This document shows positions 8,715-16,640 of a stretch of DNA of 64,000 nt, in pieces. The notes under the pieces are model-generated. The model did no database searches. It worked only from the letters and a program-made list of their open reading frames with translations, and was not told the DNA's origin. This DNA is from Bradyrhizobium hipponense (GTDB taxonomy: Bacteria; Pseudomonadota; Alphaproteobacteria; Rhizobiales; Xanthobacteraceae), in NCBI RefSeq assembly GCF_008123965.1, contig NZ_VSTH01000079.1:20396-84395 (forward strand). Reading direction: 5' to 3'. The position numbers and the translations under genes are program-made. Each line of letters opens with the position of its first letter. The stretch's first letter is position 1.

Positions 8715-9709
8715 TGCACCGTCTCCAGCCGGGATTTTGCGACGGCGCGCAACGCGGAGGCCGCCTTGGTTCGCCGCGCCGCCATGGTGCGGTCGAGGAT
8801 TCCGAGGATGCCGGTAGGCGACCAGATCAGCAGCAGCATCACCGCGATGGCATAGAGCATCAGATAGTAGCCTTCGGTGAAGCGCAGCCATTCCGGCAGC
8901 AGCACCGCGATCATCGCGCCGAGGAACGGGCCGAGGAAGAAGCCGGCGCCGCCGACGATCACCATCATCAGGAGGTCGAGCGAGAGCGACAGGTTGAACG
9001 GCACGGGATCGATATATTGCGTCAGCGGTGCATAGAGCCCGCCGGCGATACCGCCGAGTGCCGAGCCGATTGCGAATGCCATCAGCGTATAGCGCCGCGT
9101 GTCGATGCCGAGCGACTGCGCGCGCAGCGGGTTCTCGCGCAACGCCATGAAGGCGCGGCCCCAGGGTGAGCGGATCAGCCACCACACTGCCAGCGACACG
9201 ATCGCGAGCGAGCCCAGGCAGACATAGTAGAACGGCAGCGGCTTGTTGGTCGCGATCCCGAAGAAATGCGGGCGCGGGATGTTGGAGATCCCGTAGATGC
9301 CGCCGGTGAGCCAGCTCTCGTTGCGGAACACCAGGAAGGCCAGCGTCGAGAAGGCCAGCGTGACGAAGGCGAGGTAGTGATGCTGCACGCGCAGCGCGGG
9401 ATAGCCGAGCACCCAACCGACCGCGAAGCTCAAGATGATCGCGACCACAATCGCGGCCGGCAGCGGCCAGCCATGGGTGGTCATGATCGCCGCCGCATAG
9501 GCGCCGATGCCGACGAAGGCGCCCTGCGCCAGCGAGACCTGGCCGGCATAGCCCAGCGTCAGGTTGAGGCCCATCGCCGCGATGGTCATCACCGCCCACT
9601 GGCTCAGGATGAACAGGCCGTAGCGGTTGAAGTTCATGGGAATGACGATGAGGCCGATGATGACGGCAAGGCCGAGCGCGATCTTCAGGGGTTTGGCAAA
9701 TCCGCTCAT
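8711..9709 (-). CDS. ABC transporter permease (LivM type)
   Basis: A 332-residue inner-membrane permease with about nine or ten hydrophobic segments. The family block LNLTLGYAGQVSLAQGAFVGIGAY lies near residues 48-71, and the EAA-like loop MALRENPLRAQSLGID is in the second half. The start MSGFAKPLK at 9709 overlaps the LivH stop by 4 bp, and its own stop overlaps the LivG start, so livHMGF-quiC forms a tightly coupled operon. The cytoplasmic tail after the last helix (RTMAARRTKAAS) is basic. Confidence 0.94.
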   Translation of the reverse strand: MSGFAKPLKIALGLAVIIGLIVIPMNFNRYGLFILSQWAVMTIAAMGLNLTLGYAGQVSLAQGAFVGIGAYAAAIMTTHGWPLPAAIVVAIILSFAVGWVLGYPALRVQHHYLAFVTLAFSTLAFLVFRNESWLTGGIYGISNIPRPHFFGIATNKPLPFYYVCLGSLAIVSLAVWWLIRSPWGRAFMALRENPLRAQSLGIDTRRYTLMAFAIGSALGGIAGGLYAPLTQYIDPVPFNLSLSLDLLMMVIVGGAGFFLGPFLGAMIAVLLPEWLRFTEGYYLMLYAIAVMLLLIWSPTGILGILDRTMAARRTKAASALRAVAKSRLETVQ

Positions 9710-10581
9710 ACCGTGCGCTCCTCGGCGCGGCCGAGCAATCCTTGCGGCCGGAACAGGATGACGAGGATCAGGAAGATCAACGGCACCGCCGCGCGATATT
9801 GCGTCGAGACATAGGACGCGGCGAGATTGTCGAGAACGCCGATCAGGAGCCCGCCGGCGATGGCGCCGCGGACCTGGTTGAAGCCGCCGACGATCGCCGC
9901 GATGAAGGCGGCCTGGCCCAGCACCTCGCCGCTCGAGAATTTTGCCAGGTAAATCGGCGTGATCAGCAGCGAGGCGAGCGCCACTAGGAAGGCGTTGATC
10001 AGGAAGGTCAGCAGGATCATGCGCTCGACCGGCACGCCGATGATGCGCGCCACCGTCGGGTTTTGCGCCGCCGCCTGCATCTGATGGCCGAGCGAGGTGC
10101 GGTTGAGAAGCGCGGTCAGGCCGAAGACAGCGAGGATGGCGAGGACGAGCACGCCGATGCTTTGCAGCGACACGGCATGTCCGAGAATGGAGATATCGCC
10201 GGTCGGCACGATCGACGGAAACGGCGAGGCCTCTGCGCTGAAGAACTGTTTCACGGCTTCCTTGATGCCGATCGCCAGCGCCATGGTCGCGATCGCCAGC
10301 GGCAGGACGCCGTGGCGCATCATCGGATCGACCAGCAGCATCTTGAAGGCCAGCCCGAGCAGGACCATCGACAGCAGGATGCCAAGGATGATCGCGAGCC
10401 AGAACGGTGCGCCCGCATGCATCGCCGCCAGCATCAGGAAGGCGGGCAACATCACGAACTCGCCTTGCGCAAAATTGATGGTCTGCGAGGTCTGCCACAG
10501 CAGCGTGAAGCCGACCGCGACCAGCGCATAGATCGCGCCAGTGGCAAGTCCCGCGACCAGAAGATCGAACAGATTGGACAT
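9706..10581 (-). CDS. ABC transporter permease (LivH type)
   Basis: A 291-residue inner-membrane permease, first in the coupled transporter operon. The N-terminus is FDLLVAGLATGAIYALVAVG, and INFAQGEFVML is the standard LivH motif. I start at 10581 because AAAGAGAA precedes that ATG; the 20 residues further upstream are not family-like. A family A repeat separates it from the SBP gene upstream, so the SBP may be expressed at a different level. Confidence 0.94.
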   Translation of the reverse strand: MSNLFDLLVAGLATGAIYALVAVGFTLLWQTSQTINFAQGEFVMLPAFLMLAAMHAGAPFWLAIILGILLSMVLLGLAFKMLLVDPMMRHGVLPLAIATMALAIGIKEAVKQFFSAEASPFPSIVPTGDISILGHAVSLQSIGVLVLAILAVFGLTALLNRTSLGHQMQAAAQNPTVARIIGVPVERMILLTFLINAFLVALASLLITPIYLAKFSSGEVLGQAAFIAAIVGGFNQVRGAIAGGLLIGVLDNLAASYVSTQYRAAVPLIFLILVILFRPQGLLGRAEERTV

Positions 10582-10640
10582 GGGTTCTCTTTGACCGTTA
10601 GAGCCCGAGTGAATAGGTCGAAACGAATTCAGGTCTGTCA

Positions 10641-10768
10641 CTCCCTCTCCCCGTTCTTACGGGGAGAGGGTGGGGTGAGGGGCTCTGTCCGCGAATCCAA
10701 CTCTAATCGTCTGCGCGGAAGCGCCCCCTCACCCCAACCCTCTCCCCGCGAAGAGCGGGGCGAGGGAG
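10641..10768. repeat. Dispersed palindromic repeat, family A
   Basis: Lies between the SBP gene and livH in the same orientation. It begins CCTCTCCCCGTTCTTACGGG and closes with the inverted arm CCCCAACCCTCTCCCCGCG, giving a large potential hairpin. In this position it could attenuate read-through or stabilise the upstream SBP transcript, a common way to make SBP more abundant than permease. This role is inferred. Confidence 0.8.
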
Positions 10769-10778
10769 AAGAGAGACC

Positions 10779-11909
10779 TCACTTCACCTTCGGCAGCACC
10801 TGCTTCACCACCTGCTTGCCTTCCACCACTTCCACCAGAAAACTCTGGCGGTCGATGTCGCCGGTCTCGCTGAAGGTGACATCCATCAGGATGCCCGGCT
10901 CATCCGCGGCCTTGATCGTCAATCCGTGCAGCGTGTCGGCGAAGGCCTTGGAATCGACCTTGCCCATCTTCTCGGTGGTGGCCTTCACCATGTAGACGGC
11001 GAGATAGCCCTTCAGGCCGTTGTGGTCTGGCACGTAATTGTATTTTTTCGAGAACTTCTCGCGGAAGGCCTTGATCAGGTCGACCGGAGCGTCGGTGGTG
11101 AGGCCGACATGACCGCGCGCGCCATTGGCGGCGTCGCCGGCGAGATCGATAACCTTCTGGCCGATCAGCGTGGTCTCGCCCATCAGCGGCGCGGTGACGC
11201 CCTGGCGCTTGAGTTCTTTGAGGATGCGCGCGCTCTCTTCTTCGTTGAGATAGACGAACACGGCATCGGGATTGGCCGCCTTGATCTTGCCGACGTCGGC
11301 GGCGAAGTCCGCCTGGCCGGCTTCGGTCGAGAGGTCGGCGATCACCTTCGAGCCGAGCCGGTCGAGCTCCTTGATGACGACGTCGCGCCCGCCGCGGCCG
11401 AAATCGTTGTTGACCCAGACCACCGCGACCGTCTTCGCCTTCATCTCGTCGTGGATATATTTGGCGACCTTCGGCATCGAGGACTGTTGGCCGAACGAGG
11501 TGCGGAACAGGAATTTGTTGCCGCCTTGCGTCAGTTCGGCGGCTTCGCCGCCCATGATCTGCGCGATGCCGGCTTCCGCTGCGAGCGGCGCGGTGACCTT
11601 CACCGAGCCGGAGTAGCCGGGCCCGAGCAGCACGTAGGGCTCGGCGTCGAGCGCCTTCTGCACCTGTGCGCGCGCCACGCCGGGGTTGGATTGCGAGTCA
11701 GCATGGCTGACTTCGAGCTTGCGGCCGAGCACGCCGCCCTTGGCGTTGATCTCCTCGATTGCGAGGTCGATGCCGTTCTTCCAGTTGGTGCCGACGGTGG
11801 CGCCGCCGCCCGAGAGCTCGGCGACGTCGGCAAGCTTGATCGCCTGTGCGTGGGCGCAGGTTGCCGCGGCGAAGGCAAGCAGGGCGCCTGCCAGTAGCGT
11901 GGATTTCAT
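10779..11909 (-). CDS. ABC transporter substrate-binding protein of the shikimate-locus importer
   Basis: A 376-residue Peripla_BP_6-type protein with the signal peptide MKSTLLAGALLAFAAATCAHA. The mature region starts QAIKLADVAELSGGG and includes INAKGGVLGRKLEV, typical of LivK-like proteins. AGGGAGGA precedes the ATG. It is the only SBP inside this operon-like block, between livHMGF and the shikimate dehydrogenase, so it probably sets the importer's specificity. The ligand is not known; shikimate, quinate or a related hydroaromatic acid is the context-based guess. Confidence 0.9.
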   Translation of the reverse strand: MKSTLLAGALLAFAAATCAHAQAIKLADVAELSGGGATVGTNWKNGIDLAIEEINAKGGVLGRKLEVSHADSQSNPGVARAQVQKALDAEPYVLLGPGYSGSVKVTAPLAAEAGIAQIMGGEAAELTQGGNKFLFRTSFGQQSSMPKVAKYIHDEMKAKTVAVVWVNNDFGRGGRDVVIKELDRLGSKVIADLSTEAGQADFAADVGKIKAANPDAVFVYLNEEESARILKELKRQGVTAPLMGETTLIGQKVIDLAGDAANGARGHVGLTTDAPVDLIKAFREKFSKKYNYVPDHNGLKGYLAVYMVKATTEKMGKVDSKAFADTLHGLTIKAADEPGILMDVTFSETGDIDRQSFLVEVVEGKQVVKQVLPKVK

Positions 11910-11967
11910 CTCATTCCTCCCTTGGTTTGTTCGGTTTGGTCGACGGCCTTGTGTCCGGCCGCTTAGG

Positions 11968-12846
11968 TTACGCTGCGTTGGTGGTCGAGCTCCGCTCCGC
12001 CATCACGCCATCAAAAGCCTCTCCCATGACGTCCGTCGATGGGGCAAGGCCCGTGAACAGCTCGAATGCGTCGGCGGCCTGGTAGATCGCAAGCTCCCGC
12101 CCGGTCATGATCCGCGCGCCCTTGGCTTGCGCTGCAGCCAGGAGCGGCGTGATCAGCGGCGAATAGACGGCGTCGGCGACCCATAATTTTTCGTGCAGCA
12201 ATGCAGCCGGGAGCGGCATGCCCCGGTTCGGCAGCATGCCGACGGGCGTGCCGTTGACGAGGCCGGTCGCACCATCGAGTGCGTCCTCGACGGCCATAGC
12301 CACCCTCGCACCACCCTGCACGGCCAGGAGGGAAACGAGTTTCTCGGCGCGCCCCGGCTCGCTGTCGAAAATGCGGATGTCGGTCACCTTCAGGCTCGCC
12401 AGCGCAAACGCGATCGCCTTGCCGACGCCGCCCGCGCCGATCACGGCGACGCGGTTTCCGGCAGGCGCCAGCAGCGGCGCCACCGCGCGGGCAAACCCGG
12501 TCGTGTCGGTGTTGTGGCCTGTCAGCCGCCCGCCGCTTGCGACGACGGTGTTGACCGCGCCCATGGCGGCAGCGCCCGGCGCCAGCTCGTCGAGCAGCGG
12601 GACCACGGCTTCCTTATATGGATAGGTGACGTTGACGCCGGCAAAGCCGAGCCGCCGCACCCCTTCGAGCATCATACGGAGCCCATCTGCATCGGCGCCG
12701 GCAACCTCGATCAGCTGGTAATGGCCGCGCAGGCCAAGCGCCTCGGCCGCACGCTCGTGCATCGCAGGCGAGGCGGAATGCGCGATCGGCGCACCGATCA
12801 GACCGGTGAGGAGTTTTTTGCTGGCGGCGTATCCGCGCTTGGGCAT
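11968..12846 (-). CDS. aroE: Shikimate (quinate) dehydrogenase family protein
   Basis: A 292-residue NAD(P)-dependent dehydrogenase. The substrate motif IGAPIAHSASP and the catalytic-Lys block NVTYPYKEAV are present, as is the NTDTTGF segment. The Rossmann motif is VAVIGAGGVGKA. NVTYPYK replaces the biosynthetic-type NVTIPHK and is common in catabolic quinate/shikimate dehydrogenases. With quiC and a dedicated importer nearby, oxidation of shikimate or quinate toward dehydroshikimate is more likely than a housekeeping role (inference). The ATG at 12846 is preferred; a TTG nine bases upstream is in frame. Confidence 0.88.
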   Translation of the reverse strand: MPKRGYAASKKLLTGLIGAPIAHSASPAMHERAAEALGLRGHYQLIEVAGADADGLRMMLEGVRRLGFAGVNVTYPYKEAVVPLLDELAPGAAAMGAVNTVVASGGRLTGHNTDTTGFARAVAPLLAPAGNRVAVIGAGGVGKAIAFALASLKVTDIRIFDSEPGRAEKLVSLLAVQGGARVAMAVEDALDGATGLVNGTPVGMLPNRGMPLPAALLHEKLWVADAVYSPLITPLLAAAQAKGARIMTGRELAIYQAADAFELFTGLAPSTDVMGEAFDGVMAERSSTTNAA

Positions 12847-12936
12847 GGTGTGCAATCGTCTTGTGAGGAGCGTTTATCCCCGGCCAATAGCGGGGAAATC
12901 CGCGCAAGTCCAAGCGGGACGATAGTCTTTCCCTTG

Positions 12937-12977
12937 CCTAACACAATTACCCATTTATCGGGCAAACCTAACATAAT
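12937..12977 (-). promoter_or_regulatory. Direct repeat upstream of the shikimate dehydrogenase gene
   Basis: Plus-strand copies CCTAACACAAT (12937-12947) and CCTAACATAAT (12967-12977) lie 30 bp apart, close to three helical turns. The patch is AT-rich and sits between the LysR stop and the dehydrogenase start. It could be a regulator site or include promoter elements. No experimental counterpart is known to me. Confidence 0.4.
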
Positions 12978-12978
12978 G

Positions 12979-13956
12979 TTATTTTTTCCGCCCGCGCATC
13001 GCGGGCGCCTTGCCGTTGCCGCGGGACGGCTCGACCGCGCGCATCTCGGCGCGCAGCGACGCGATGAAGTATTCGACGTGGAGTGACAGCGGCGCGCCGC
13101 GCTTGACCGCGATGTAGGTGTCGAACCGCGTCGGCTCAGTGATCTTGAGCAGCTCGATCCCGGGATAGCCGCCATGGGCCACCGTGAACTGGTCGATGAC
13201 CGCGATGCCCAGCCCCGCCTTCACCAGCGCGCAGACCGTGGTGCCGAAGCGGGCGCGGATGGTGATGTTGTAGTCGAGCCGGCTGCGCGCAAAGATCTCC
13301 GCCATGATGCGGCCGTAGGGATCCTTGGGGTCGATGCCGATCAGCGGATAGCGGGTGATCTCGGCGGCCGAGACCTGCTTGCGGCCGGCAAGCTCATGGC
13401 CCGGCGGCACGATGCAATAGAGTTCGCCCGAGGCGAGCGGCATGAAGTCGAGGCCGGAATGCTCGAGCCGGTAGCTCATCGCTACGCACTCGCCGCGGCC
13501 GAGCAAGAGATAGTCGATGGCTTCCTCCAGCTTGAGGATGTTGATGTCGATGCCGAGATCGGGATAGCGGCGCCGCACGCGCTCGATCGCGCGCGGCACC
13601 ATCACCTGCGAGATGCTCGGCACCGAGCCGATGCGCAGCTCCGACAAAGCGCCGCGTCCGATCTTGGAGATAATCTCGGAGAGATCGTCGACCTTCTTGT
13701 AGACGCCGTTGATCTGCTCGAAGATGTTCTCCGCCTCGGGAGTCGGGAAGTAGCGACCGTTCTGGCGCTGGAAGAAGCGGATGCCGAGCGAGCGCTCGGT
13801 GTATTTGACGAGACGGCTGATGCCCGGCGCCGAGACGTTGAGCAGCTTCGCCGCACCGCCAATGGTGCCCGTCACCATCACGGCCCGGATCACTTCAACC
13901 TGGCGCAGCGTCATCATGTCCTGGACATCCCGAAAGGCGATCGCAATCGCGATCAT
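12979..13956 (-). CDS. LysR-family transcriptional regulator
   Basis: A 325-residue LysR-type regulator. The winged HTH is in the first 75 residues (TLRQVEVIRAVMVTGTIGGA, then SAPGISRLVKYTERSLG). The effector-binding domain follows, beginning around LRIGSVPSIS. It lies directly upstream of the dehydrogenase on the same strand, so it is the obvious candidate regulator of this hydroaromatic locus. An alternative start at 13917 (MMTLRQV) fits family alignments better; neither start has a strong ribosome-binding site. The C-terminus is short and basic. Confidence 0.92.
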   Translation of the reverse strand: MIAIAIAFRDVQDMMTLRQVEVIRAVMVTGTIGGAAKLLNVSAPGISRLVKYTERSLGIRFFQRQNGRYFPTPEAENIFEQINGVYKKVDDLSEIISKIGRGALSELRIGSVPSISQVMVPRAIERVRRRYPDLGIDINILKLEEAIDYLLLGRGECVAMSYRLEHSGLDFMPLASGELYCIVPPGHELAGRKQVSAAEITRYPLIGIDPKDPYGRIMAEIFARSRLDYNITIRARFGTTVCALVKAGLGIAVIDQFTVAHGGYPGIELLKITEPTRFDTYIAVKRGAPLSLHVEYFIASLRAEMRAVEPSRGNGKAPAMRGRKK

Positions 13957-14020
13957 CTCACGGGAGAAGCAAGGTCATCCAGCGGTAAGTGTATTGAGGT
14001 GAGCTGAAGAGGGGGATTCT

Positions 14021-14183
14021 CCCCCTCTCCCCTTGTGGGCCCCTTGTGGGAGAGGGTGGATCGCCGCGATAGCGGCGAGACGGGTGAGGGGTTCTCTCGG
14101 CGAATGCCTGCTGCAGTGGGTGCGTGGAGAGAGACCCCTCATCCGGCGCTTCGCGCCACCTTCTCCCACAAGGGGAGAAGGGA
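14021..14183. repeat. Dispersed palindromic repeat, family A
   Basis: Begins CCCCCTCTCCCCTTGTGGG, has the internal CGGGTGAGGGG block, and ends CTTCTCCCACAAGGGGAGAA. It occupies most of the gap between the LysR gene and a small minus-strand gene at 14281. Compare 2061 and 38212, which share the same outer arms. Confidence 0.82.
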
Positions 14184-14280
14184 AACTACCTTCGTGGCGG
14201 ATTGCTTGGACTCAAATCGGCGGATTCAAATGGAGGCCGGCGCAACCGCGCGAGCAGCTTGCGCCATGACCACAACCGTT

Positions 14281-14457
14281 TTAACTCGCCGGTCCTTCCG
14301 GCGACACGCTGCCGGGCTGCTCCGGGCGCTCGCTTTGCAGCACCTCACGTGCGAACTCGATGATCTTCTGCTTGTTTGCAGTGTGGCGGACGGCGAAAAA
14401 TACGCGGTTGAGCTCGAGGCCGAGCACGCTGTTGAGGGCGATGTTCTCGTCTTCCAT
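14281..14457 (-). CDS. Small conserved-looking hypothetical protein (58 aa)
   Basis: A 58-residue ORF starting MEDENIALNSVLGLEL and ending with a Pro/Gly/Ser-rich tail. The middle is predicted helical (NKQKIIEFAREVLQ). The sequence GGGAAAG lies at a good distance before the ATG at 14457, and codon use is like that of neighbouring genes. It is divergent from the luxR gene, with about 165 bp between the two starts. I recognise no domain. No other gene covers this stretch on either strand. Confidence 0.6.
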   Translation of the reverse strand: MEDENIALNSVLGLELNRVFFAVRHTANKQKIIEFAREVLQSERPEQPGSVSPEGPAS

Positions 14458-14623
14458 CGTGGCTTTCCCGCTGCAGGCGTCCTAGGTGTAACTTGACGTC
14501 AATTCTTCCACAAGTAGATTAATCTTCGGGGCGTGTGACGCACCGGGAAACTACGGAAGCGGTGAATTGAGGGAGCCCCACAAGACGTGCTATAGCGAGC
14601 GGCAAGGGTCAGGAAACGCACTG

Positions 14624-15352
14624 ATGTCCGCCGTGGATTATGGCCGGGAAGCGCTCGACTTCATCGAAGGGCTGGGAGCCTACAGCACGGTTCCGGACGC
14701 CATGGATTCGCTCGCAACGGCATTCAGCCGGTACGGCTTCGAGCATATCATCGTGACGGGCTTGCCGAACCCCGACCAGCGCTTTTCCCAGATGGTGCTC
14801 GCCAAGAAGTGGCCGGCGGAATGGTTCAGCCTCTACACTCAAAAAAGCTACGACCGCGTCGATCCCGTGATCCGCAAATGCCGGCAGACGGTGAATCCCT
14901 TCGAGTGGTCGGAGGCGCCTTATGATCCCGAATTGGAACCGGGCGCCGTGGAGGTGATGCGGCGCGCTGCCGATTTCCGCATGTCGCATGGCTTCGTCGT
15001 TCCGATCCACGGGCTGACCGGCTACGAGGCCGGCGTCTCGCTTGGTGGCGTCCACCTTGATCTCAATGCCCGCAGCAAGCCGGCGCTGCACCTGATCGCG
15101 ATGTATGGCTTCGACCATATTCGCCGTTTGCTCGATCCAACGCCGCATCCGTCGATGCGCCTCACCCCGCGCGAGCGCGAGGTGATCTCCTGGGCTTCGC
15201 AGGGCAAGTCGGCCTGGGAGATCGGCGAGATCCTGAACATCACCCAGCGCACTGCGGAAGAGCATCTTGCAACTGCAGCGCGCAAGCTTGGCGCCGTCAA
15301 CCGGACGCATGCGGTCGCGATCGCAATCCGGCACAGAATCATCAATCCCTGA
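14624..15352 (+). CDS. LuxR-family acyl-homoserine-lactone-responsive regulator
   Basis: A 242-residue quorum-sensing regulator. The autoinducer-binding domain spans about residues 20-165, with the W-x-x-x-Y-x-x-x-x-Y pattern in WFSLYTQKSYDRVDPV. The C-terminal LuxR HTH is LTPREREVISWASQGKSAWE with NRTHAVAIAIR. I start at 14624 because AGGAAA lies upstream. It is followed, after a palindrome, by the cognate synthase gene. The pair looks like the BjaR/BjaI, RpaR/RpaI or BraR/BraI type of bradyrhizobia and rhodopseudomonads. Confidence 0.94.
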   Translation: MSAVDYGREALDFIEGLGAYSTVPDAMDSLATAFSRYGFEHIIVTGLPNPDQRFSQMVLAKKWPAEWFSLYTQKSYDRVDPVIRKCRQTVNPFEWSEAPYDPELEPGAVEVMRRAADFRMSHGFVVPIHGLTGYEAGVSLGGVHLDLNARSKPALHLIAMYGFDHIRRLLDPTPHPSMRLTPREREVISWASQGKSAWEIGEILNITQRTAEEHLATAARKLGAVNRTHAVAIAIRHRIINP

Positions 15353-15361
15353 AATAGCCGC

Positions 15362-15383
15362 CTACTGGGAAATTTCCCAATAG
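15362..15383. promoter_or_regulatory. lux-box-like palindrome
   Basis: CTACTGGGAAATTTCCCAATAG, a dyad with one mismatched pair and a perfect 14-bp core, TGGGAAATTTCCCA. It lies 54 bp before the synthase ATG, in the correct place for a LuxR-type activator site controlling autoinduction. The assignment is by symmetry and position. Confidence 0.65.
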
Positions 15384-15437
15384 TCGGCTCGGCCTTTTTC
15401 CAAGAGGCTTCCCCCATTTCAAGCCATGGGGGACTTC

Positions 15438-16097
15438 ATGATTCATGTGATTTCGGCCGTTAACCGGCACCATTACGAGGACGTCATCGAGCAACACTTT
15501 CGGCTGCGTCACGAGATTTTTGTGGAGGAGCGGAAATGGGAGGGACTGCGGAAGCCCGATAGCCGCGAGATCGACGCCTATGACAATGAGGACGCGATCT
15601 ATCTGCTGGCCCTCGACGAGAGCCGCCGTGTGCTCGCCGGCTCCCGGCTGTATCCAACCACCAAGCCGACGATGATGAGCGATGTCTTTCCACACCTTGC
15701 GGCGGTGCGTGGCTGTCCGGTGGACCCCCTGGTCTGGGAGTGGTCACGTTTCTTCGTCGCGCGCGACCGCCGCGATGGCGCGCTCAACCTGCAACTGATG
15801 GCGGCGGCGCAGGAGTTCTGTCTCGACCAGGGCATCGAGCGTCTCTGCCTGGTCATGGAGACGTGGTGGCTGCCGCGATTCCACGACATCGGCTTCGTCG
15901 TCACGCCGCTCGGACTACCGGCGCTGGTCGGGGACTCCTGGACCATGGCCGCGACGATTGAGGTCCGTCAGGAGTCGCTCGATATCGTGTGCAACCGTAT
16001 CGGGATGACGCACGCCATCCAGCACGACGGTCCGCGTATCGACTGCATCGCCCGTGCCAACCTCTGCGGCCTTGCCGCGCAACGAAAGATTGCCTGA
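15438..16097 (+). CDS. Acyl-homoserine-lactone synthase (LuxI family)
   Basis: A 219-residue cytoplasmic synthase joining S-adenosylmethionine to an acyl donor. Conserved LuxI residues are visible: R and F in RLRHEIFVEERKW, the acidic pair in EIDAYDNEDA, and R in AGSRLYPTTKP. The WEWSRFFV block follows. The sequence resembles the BjaI/RpaI/BraI subgroup, which uses CoA-linked branched or aromatic acyl groups rather than acyl-ACP; the many aromatic acyl-CoA genes nearby fit that idea. The ATG at 15438 is chosen over 15426 because GGGGGA sits six bases upstream. Confidence 0.94.
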   Translation: MIHVISAVNRHHYEDVIEQHFRLRHEIFVEERKWEGLRKPDSREIDAYDNEDAIYLLALDESRRVLAGSRLYPTTKPTMMSDVFPHLAAVRGCPVDPLVWEWSRFFVARDRRDGALNLQLMAAAQEFCLDQGIERLCLVMETWWLPRFHDIGFVVTPLGLPALVGDSWTMAATIEVRQESLDIVCNRIGMTHAIQHDGPRIDCIARANLCGLAAQRKIA

Positions 16098-16098
16098 G

Positions 16099-16317
16099 AT
16101 GTCGAACATGATGCGGGACAGCCAGATCATGGCGCAGACCAGAGACGAGAATCTCAGCTACATGTCCGACATGGCGCTCGAACTCGCTGAGATGGCAGAA
16201 GACTCCGGAATGGCGACACTCGCCTATCTGTTCCGGATGGCGGCGCTGGAGGCCTCGACGGCAGACGCCGCGCTCGTCGAGCCGGACGATCTCCCCCAAC
16301 AGATGACGTCGCACTAG
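16099..16317 (+). CDS. Small hypothetical protein following the AHL synthase (72 aa)
   Basis: Starts one base after the synthase stop codon, so it is almost certainly co-transcribed and perhaps translationally coupled. The 72 residues are Met- and acidic-rich, with a helical core (YMSDMALELAEMAEDSG, then LAYLFRMAALEAS). A strong terminator follows. No domain is recognised. The position suggests a quorum-regulated product or an accessory to signalling. Confidence 0.7.
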   Translation: MSNMMRDSQIMAQTRDENLSYMSDMALELAEMAEDSGMATLAYLFRMAALEASTADAALVEPDDLPQQMTSH

Positions 16318-16349
16318 ACGCCAGTCTTCCTTCACTCAACGGAAGGTCT

Positions 16350-16383
16350 CGCCCTCTCCCTTGGGAGAGGGCGAGCGTTTTTG
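16350..16383 (+). terminator. Rho-independent terminator of the luxI operon
   Basis: An 11-bp perfect stem, CGCCCTCTCCC, a TT loop and GGGAGAGGGCG (16350-16373), followed by AGCGTTTTTG. It lies 33 bp after the 72-residue gene and before the transporter operon promoter. Confidence 0.8.
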
Positions 16384-16483
16384 CGCAGCGCGCCGCTGCC
16401 TCCGCCCCGGATGGGTGCGGCAGGTTGACCCATCCTCCCCGGCAACCATCTTGCAAGGTGCGCACAGCCGCACCCCGCCGGGA

Positions 16484-16497
16484 TGCAACAAAGTGCA
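16484..16497. promoter_or_regulatory. Putative BoxR operator (TGCA-N6-TGCA) upstream of transporter operon
   Basis: TGCAACAAAGTGCA matches the TGCA-N6-TGCA pattern reported for BoxR/BzdR-type benzoyl-CoA-responsive repressors. It lies about 145 bp before the livH start at 16641. An identical arrangement with a different spacer is at 29166-29179 before boxC. Assignment rests on motif and context only. Confidence 0.5.
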
Positions 16498-16640
16498 TGT
16501 CTGGCGTCAAATCGCTCTTGCCTCGGAACGATACTGCCATTACCCATTTTTCGGCCTTGAAGAGGCAGGGGGAGCTCTTTCACTGATGGCGACCGTGTTC
16601 GAACATCGGCGTGACGCTGCGTGCGCCTGAAAGAGTTTTG

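Noticed and set aside
8711..10498. 595-residue minus-strand frame covering livM
   Set aside because: The real LivM starts at 9709; the extension is livH read out of phase.
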